Assembly (NCBI GenBank): GCA_016188625.1
Contig: JACPHL010000042.1
Span: 1-13,881 of the forward strand
Direction of reading: 5' to 3'
From: Candidatus Rokuibacteriota bacterium
GTDB taxonomy: Bacteria; Methylomirabilota; Methylomirabilia; Rokubacteriales; JACPHL01
Length of the DNA: 13,881 bases
The notes under the pieces were generated by a model. It made no database searches, was not told the DNA's origin, and saw only the letters and a list, made by a program, of their open reading frames with translations. Position numbers and translations under genes: made by a program. Shown piece after piece: positions 11,884 to 13,881 of the stretch; positions within the stretch are counted from its first letter, which is position 1, and every line of letters starts with the position of its first letter.

Positions 11884-13011
11884 CTAGCGGAGCCGCTCCA
11901 CGCGCGCGACCAGCTCCGCGGCCCGGCGCTCGCTGTCGCGAAGCCGGAGCTCCGGACAATGGTAGCCGAGGACCTCGCGCATGACCGCCACCGAGCGGGG
12001 GAGGAAGCGTACCGTGCCCTCCGGCCCGATCCCGGCGATCCCGTCGTGCGCCATCGCCCGCTCGTTGAGGCGGACCGCCCGGGCCCGCGTGAGGCCCCGG
12101 GGGAGGGCGAGGCGTGGCCCGGCGGCGCCGAGGCGGACCGGGTAGCCGCCGGGGAGCCCCAGGGGCCCGGCGGCGTGGGTCAGCTCATCGGTGTCGTCCA
12201 GGAGAGCGAGGACGGTCTTGGCCGCGGAGGCGGCCGTCACCCGGGCCAGGGATCGATCGGTCGGGATCGCGTGGAGCTCGGCCACGCGCCGGAAGAGGCG
12301 GCCCGGCGGCAGCCGCCGGGTCAGGTCGCGCTCGCCGTCCGACACCCGCAGGAAATACGGGGCGAGCATCCGCCCCTCGCCGAAGAGGGGGAAGACGTGG
12401 GCGTGGTGGGCGACGAGGACGCACCGGAGGTGATGGGAGGGGAGCCCGAGGAGGTCGGCCGCGGCCTCCCGGATCGCGGGGGCCAGGAGATCCACGTTCC
12501 CGATCCCGACCGTAGGGGCCAGGCCGACCCGACCCAGGACGGGGTTGACGACGTCGGGGTAGGAGGCGTTGACCACGACGGCCGCGATCCGGGCGGCCCG
12601 GACGGCCTGCATGAGCTTCCAGGTCAGGGTCAGGTGGACGGGGAGCCACGGGCCGAAGCGGGCGGCGGCGAGCCGGGCGCCGAGCGCCTCGGGGAGTGTC
12701 TTGATCACCCACCAGGAGAGCAGCGTGGTGGCGTTCAGGACGACGTCGGGGTGGAACGCCTGGAGGATCTCGGCCACCCGGCGGACATCCCGGATGTCCT
12801 CGCGGAGGAAATCGAGCTGCGGGAAACGGCCGCCCTGCTGGGCGCAGTAGCGGGCGCTCGCCACCTGTCGGGCGCGCGTCCCGTCCACCTCGAGGGCCAG
12901 GATGGCCCCGACCGTGGGCGCGCGGGCGAGGTCGTGGAGGGCGGCGCTCCCCACGTCCCCCAGCCCCGCGATCAACACCCGCCCCCGGCGGCCCGCCTCT
13001 CGGGAGGTCAT
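11884..13011 (-). CDS. NAD(P)-binding Rossmann-fold dehydrogenase-like protein
   Basis: With the ATG at 13011 the protein has 375 residues. The N-terminus holds a dinucleotide-binding motif VLIAGLGDVG (GxGxxG at residues 16-21) and an acidic residue at the end of strand 2 (EVDG, 41-44), favouring NAD. The middle resembles lactate/malate dehydrogenases in order: a VVNPVLGRVG strand (154-163), GIGNVDLLAPAIREAAADLLG (about 169-189), and VAHHAHVFPLF (200-210) at the place of the catalytic-His loop. The saccharopine-dehydrogenase-like superfamily is the alternative. The C-terminal part is not recognised. The open frame continues upstream but those codons overlap the divergent promoter. It is the first gene of a leftward operon with the TenA-like gene 12 bases on. 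Confidence 0.65.
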   Translation of the reverse strand: MTSREAGRRGRVLIAGLGDVGSAALHDLARAPTVGAILALEVDGTRARQVASARYCAQQGGRFPQLDFLREDIRDVRRVAEILQAFHPDVVLNATTLLSWWVIKTLPEALGARLAAARFGPWLPVHLTLTWKLMQAVRAARIAAVVVNASYPDVVNPVLGRVGLAPTVGIGNVDLLAPAIREAAADLLGLPSHHLRCVLVAHHAHVFPLFGEGRMLAPYFLRVSDGERDLTRRLPPGRLFRRVAELHAIPTDRSLARVTAASAAKTVLALLDDTDELTHAAGPLGLPGGYPVRLGAAGPRLALPRGLTRARAVRLNERAMAHDGIAGIGPEGTVRFLPRSVAVMREVLGYHCPELRLRDSERRAAELVARVERLR

Positions 13012-13021
13012 GGCGCCTGTC

Positions 13022-13049
13022 AGTGTACTATGCGGCCCGGAGCGATCAA
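13022..13049 (-). promoter_or_regulatory. Candidate promoter of the Rossmann/TenA-like operon
   Basis: On the minus strand: -35 TTGATC (13049-13044), a 16-base spacer, -10 TACACT (13027-13022), each 4 of 6. The ATG at 13011 would be nearly leaderless. It partly overlaps the upstream flank of the rightward promoter at 13055-13083. Confidence 0.35.
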
Positions 13050-13054
13050 AGGCC

Positions 13055-13083
13055 TCGTCACGCGGGGATCGCCCTGCTACAAT
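13055..13083 (+). promoter_or_regulatory. Promoter of the small membrane protein gene
   Basis: -35 TCGTCA (4 of 6), a 17-base spacer, -10 TACAAT (5 of 6). The expected start, near 13090, is only about seven bases before the ATG at 13097, and no ribosome site is seen, so translation may be leaderless or near-leaderless. Confidence 0.55.
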
Positions 13084-13096
13084 AGCGCCAGCCGCC

Positions 13097-13315
13097 ATGG
13101 TCGATTGGCTCTTGCTCGTCGCGGGCACCTCGCTCGGCATCATCTCGCTCCTGGCCGACCTGATCGGGCTCGGCGGCTTCCCGGGGTTCGGCTGGAAACA
13201 GGCGCTCGGGGTGGCGGTCAGCCTGGTGCTGGTGGGGGTGAGCACCGTCAGGATCTACCGCCGCGAGCGGCAAGAGGCGCCGGAGTCTCGCGGCTCGCCG
13301 GAGCCGCGCCCATGA
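13097..13315 (+). CDS. Small two-helix membrane protein, unknown
   Basis: A 72-residue protein with two predicted transmembrane helices, about residues 4-26 and 35-54, joined by a short Gly/Pro/Phe-rich turn (GGFPGFGW). A basic stretch (RIYRRER) follows the second helix and suggests that the C-terminus is cytoplasmic. No family recognised. Support comes from a good promoter just upstream and from the 4-base ATGA overlap of its stop with the next start, which marks a coupled gene pair. Confidence 0.6.
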   Translation: MVDWLLLVAGTSLGIISLLADLIGLGGFPGFGWKQALGVAVSLVLVGVSTVRIYRRERQEAPESRGSPEPRP

Positions 13316-13674
13316 AGGACGCGGCGCGACGCGACCGGCGCGCGAGCCGGGAGCGGGTGCTGGAGCAGCTCCGCCTGGCGGCCCGGAAGGGGGATCGCGC
13401 CGCCCTGGCCCTCGCCCTCGACGAGATGCGGACCCTGGCCCTCTCCCCCAGGTACTGGACCAAGTACCTGACCCTCCTGCAGCACCCCCTGGCCCGGCTC
13501 GTGGATCTCCTGGCGATCAAGCAGGGGGACCGGATCGCCCAGCAGAAGGGGTGGACCAAGCCGAGCCGTCGCCGGAAGAAGCCCAGGCCCGCCAAGCCCG
13601 CCGCCCCCAGGCCCAGACCCTCCCGCCGGGCCACGACCGCCTCGAAGCAGCCCTCCCTCTTCCCCGATATCTAA
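13312..13674 (+). CDS. Small basic protein with C-terminal clamp-binding-like motif
   Basis: A 120-residue protein whose ATG overlaps the previous TGA (ATGA). The N-terminal about 85 residues look helical (RVLEQLRLAARKGDRAALALALDEM, split here by family-unknown turns) and are followed by a disordered, Lys/Arg/Pro/Ala-rich linker (about 86-111). It ends in KQPSLFPDI. Q-P-S-L-F resembles the QL(S/D)LF consensus by which bacterial DNA polymerases and repair proteins bind the beta sliding clamp, in the usual place at the C-terminus after a flexible linker. Function otherwise unknown; a DNA-associated role is inference. Confidence 0.6.
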   Translation: MKDAARRDRRASRERVLEQLRLAARKGDRAALALALDEMRTLALSPRYWTKYLTLLQHPLARLVDLLAIKQGDRIAQQKGWTKPSRRRKKPRPAKPAAPRPRPSRRATTASKQPSLFPDI

Positions 13675-13690
13675 CCACCCCCCCCTGGGA

Positions 13691-13855
13691 GGCGTCGGTC
13701 CCTCGCTCCACACGCTCCGCGGCGCACCCGTCTGTGGCTCGCCGGGCGGGGCCCCTCCTCCTTCGTTCCGAGCCCGCGAGCCGGCTTCCCCACCCGGCTC
13801 ACTCACGGCGGGCACCCGCGCCGCTCCGCTTAACGTTCCGCTCGGGGCCGACGCC
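13691..13855. repeat. Palindromic repeat, long form (165 bp)
   Basis: Arms GGCGTCGGTCCC (13691-13702) and GGGGCCGACGCC (13844-13855) pair with one G-T wobble and match the arms of the short form at 6855-6898. Next to the left arm is CTCGCTCCACACGCTCCGC and before the right arm ACGTTCCGCTC, together giving the centre of the short form. The extra bases lie between direct repeats ACGCTCCGC (13712-13720) and ACGTTCCGC (13833-13841). No coding potential; the stretch from 13675 to the end of the window holds only this. Confidence 0.65.
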
Positions 13856-13881
13856 TCCCCGGCGGCCCGGAGGACTGAAGG

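Noticed and set aside
11326-13311. Plus-strand frame continuous with the basic protein at 13312-13674
   Set aside because: Upstream of 13312 it only mirrors the Rossmann and TenA-like genes; the ATG at 13312, overlapping the previous stop, is the sensible start.

Overview
This window comes from a very GC-rich bacterial chromosome. Coding frames are tightly packed, start codons are ATG or GTG with purine-rich ribosome binding sites, and C or G dominates third codon positions. Sequence alone does not fix the taxon. A high-GC uncultured lineage that makes menaquinone by the futalosine route and carries many short palindromic repeats (for example Rokubacteria/Methylomirabilota-like) would fit, but that is a guess.

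Left part (1-6810): a menaquinone locus. Two MaoC-fold (hot-dog) genes run leftward; the first is cut by the window edge and has lost the catalytic His/Asn. A divergent intergenic region follows, with a sigma70-like promoter and a perfect 20-bp TetR-type palindrome at the expected transcription start. Then comes the tightly coupled operon mqnE-mqnA-mqnC. Directly after mqnC lies a small retropepsin-like aspartic protease gene of less GC-biased composition, and after it a second, orphan copy of the mqnC 3' end (40 of 42 bases identical in the core). Facing it on the minus strand, mqnD runs into a haloalkane-dehalogenase/OleB-like alpha/beta hydrolase with no bases between stop and start. A TetR regulator is divergent from mqnD and is a natural candidate for the palindrome upstream of mqnE. 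Together mqnE, mqnA, mqnC and mqnD convert chorismate to 1,4-dihydroxy-6-naphthoate; an mqnB-type hydrolase is not in the window.

Middle part (6811-10700): a hairpin repeat and a short palindromic repeat, a PhzF-family gene lacking the usual catalytic Glu, a well-formed promoter driving a ThDP-dependent decarboxylase/carboligase-like enzyme and a small membrane-anchored protein, then a 353-bp gene-free stretch with three tandem DnaA-box-like sequences. A small basic unknown protein follows, ending in a second copy of the hairpin repeat and a three-way-junction inverted repeat.

Right part (10718-13881): a leftward operon of a Rossmann-type dehydrogenase-like protein, a TenA/PqqC-like (haem-oxygenase fold) protein and a secreted proline-rich protein. 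A divergent promoter drives a two-helix membrane protein and a basic protein ending in a sliding-clamp-like motif. The window ends in a long form of the same palindromic repeat seen at 6855-6898.

No rRNA, tRNA, CRISPR array, transposase or integrase was seen. The most notable features are the protease insertion with duplicated mqnC tail, the TetR operator on the mqn promoter, the tandem MaoC pair with one degenerate member, and the DnaA-box-like cluster.
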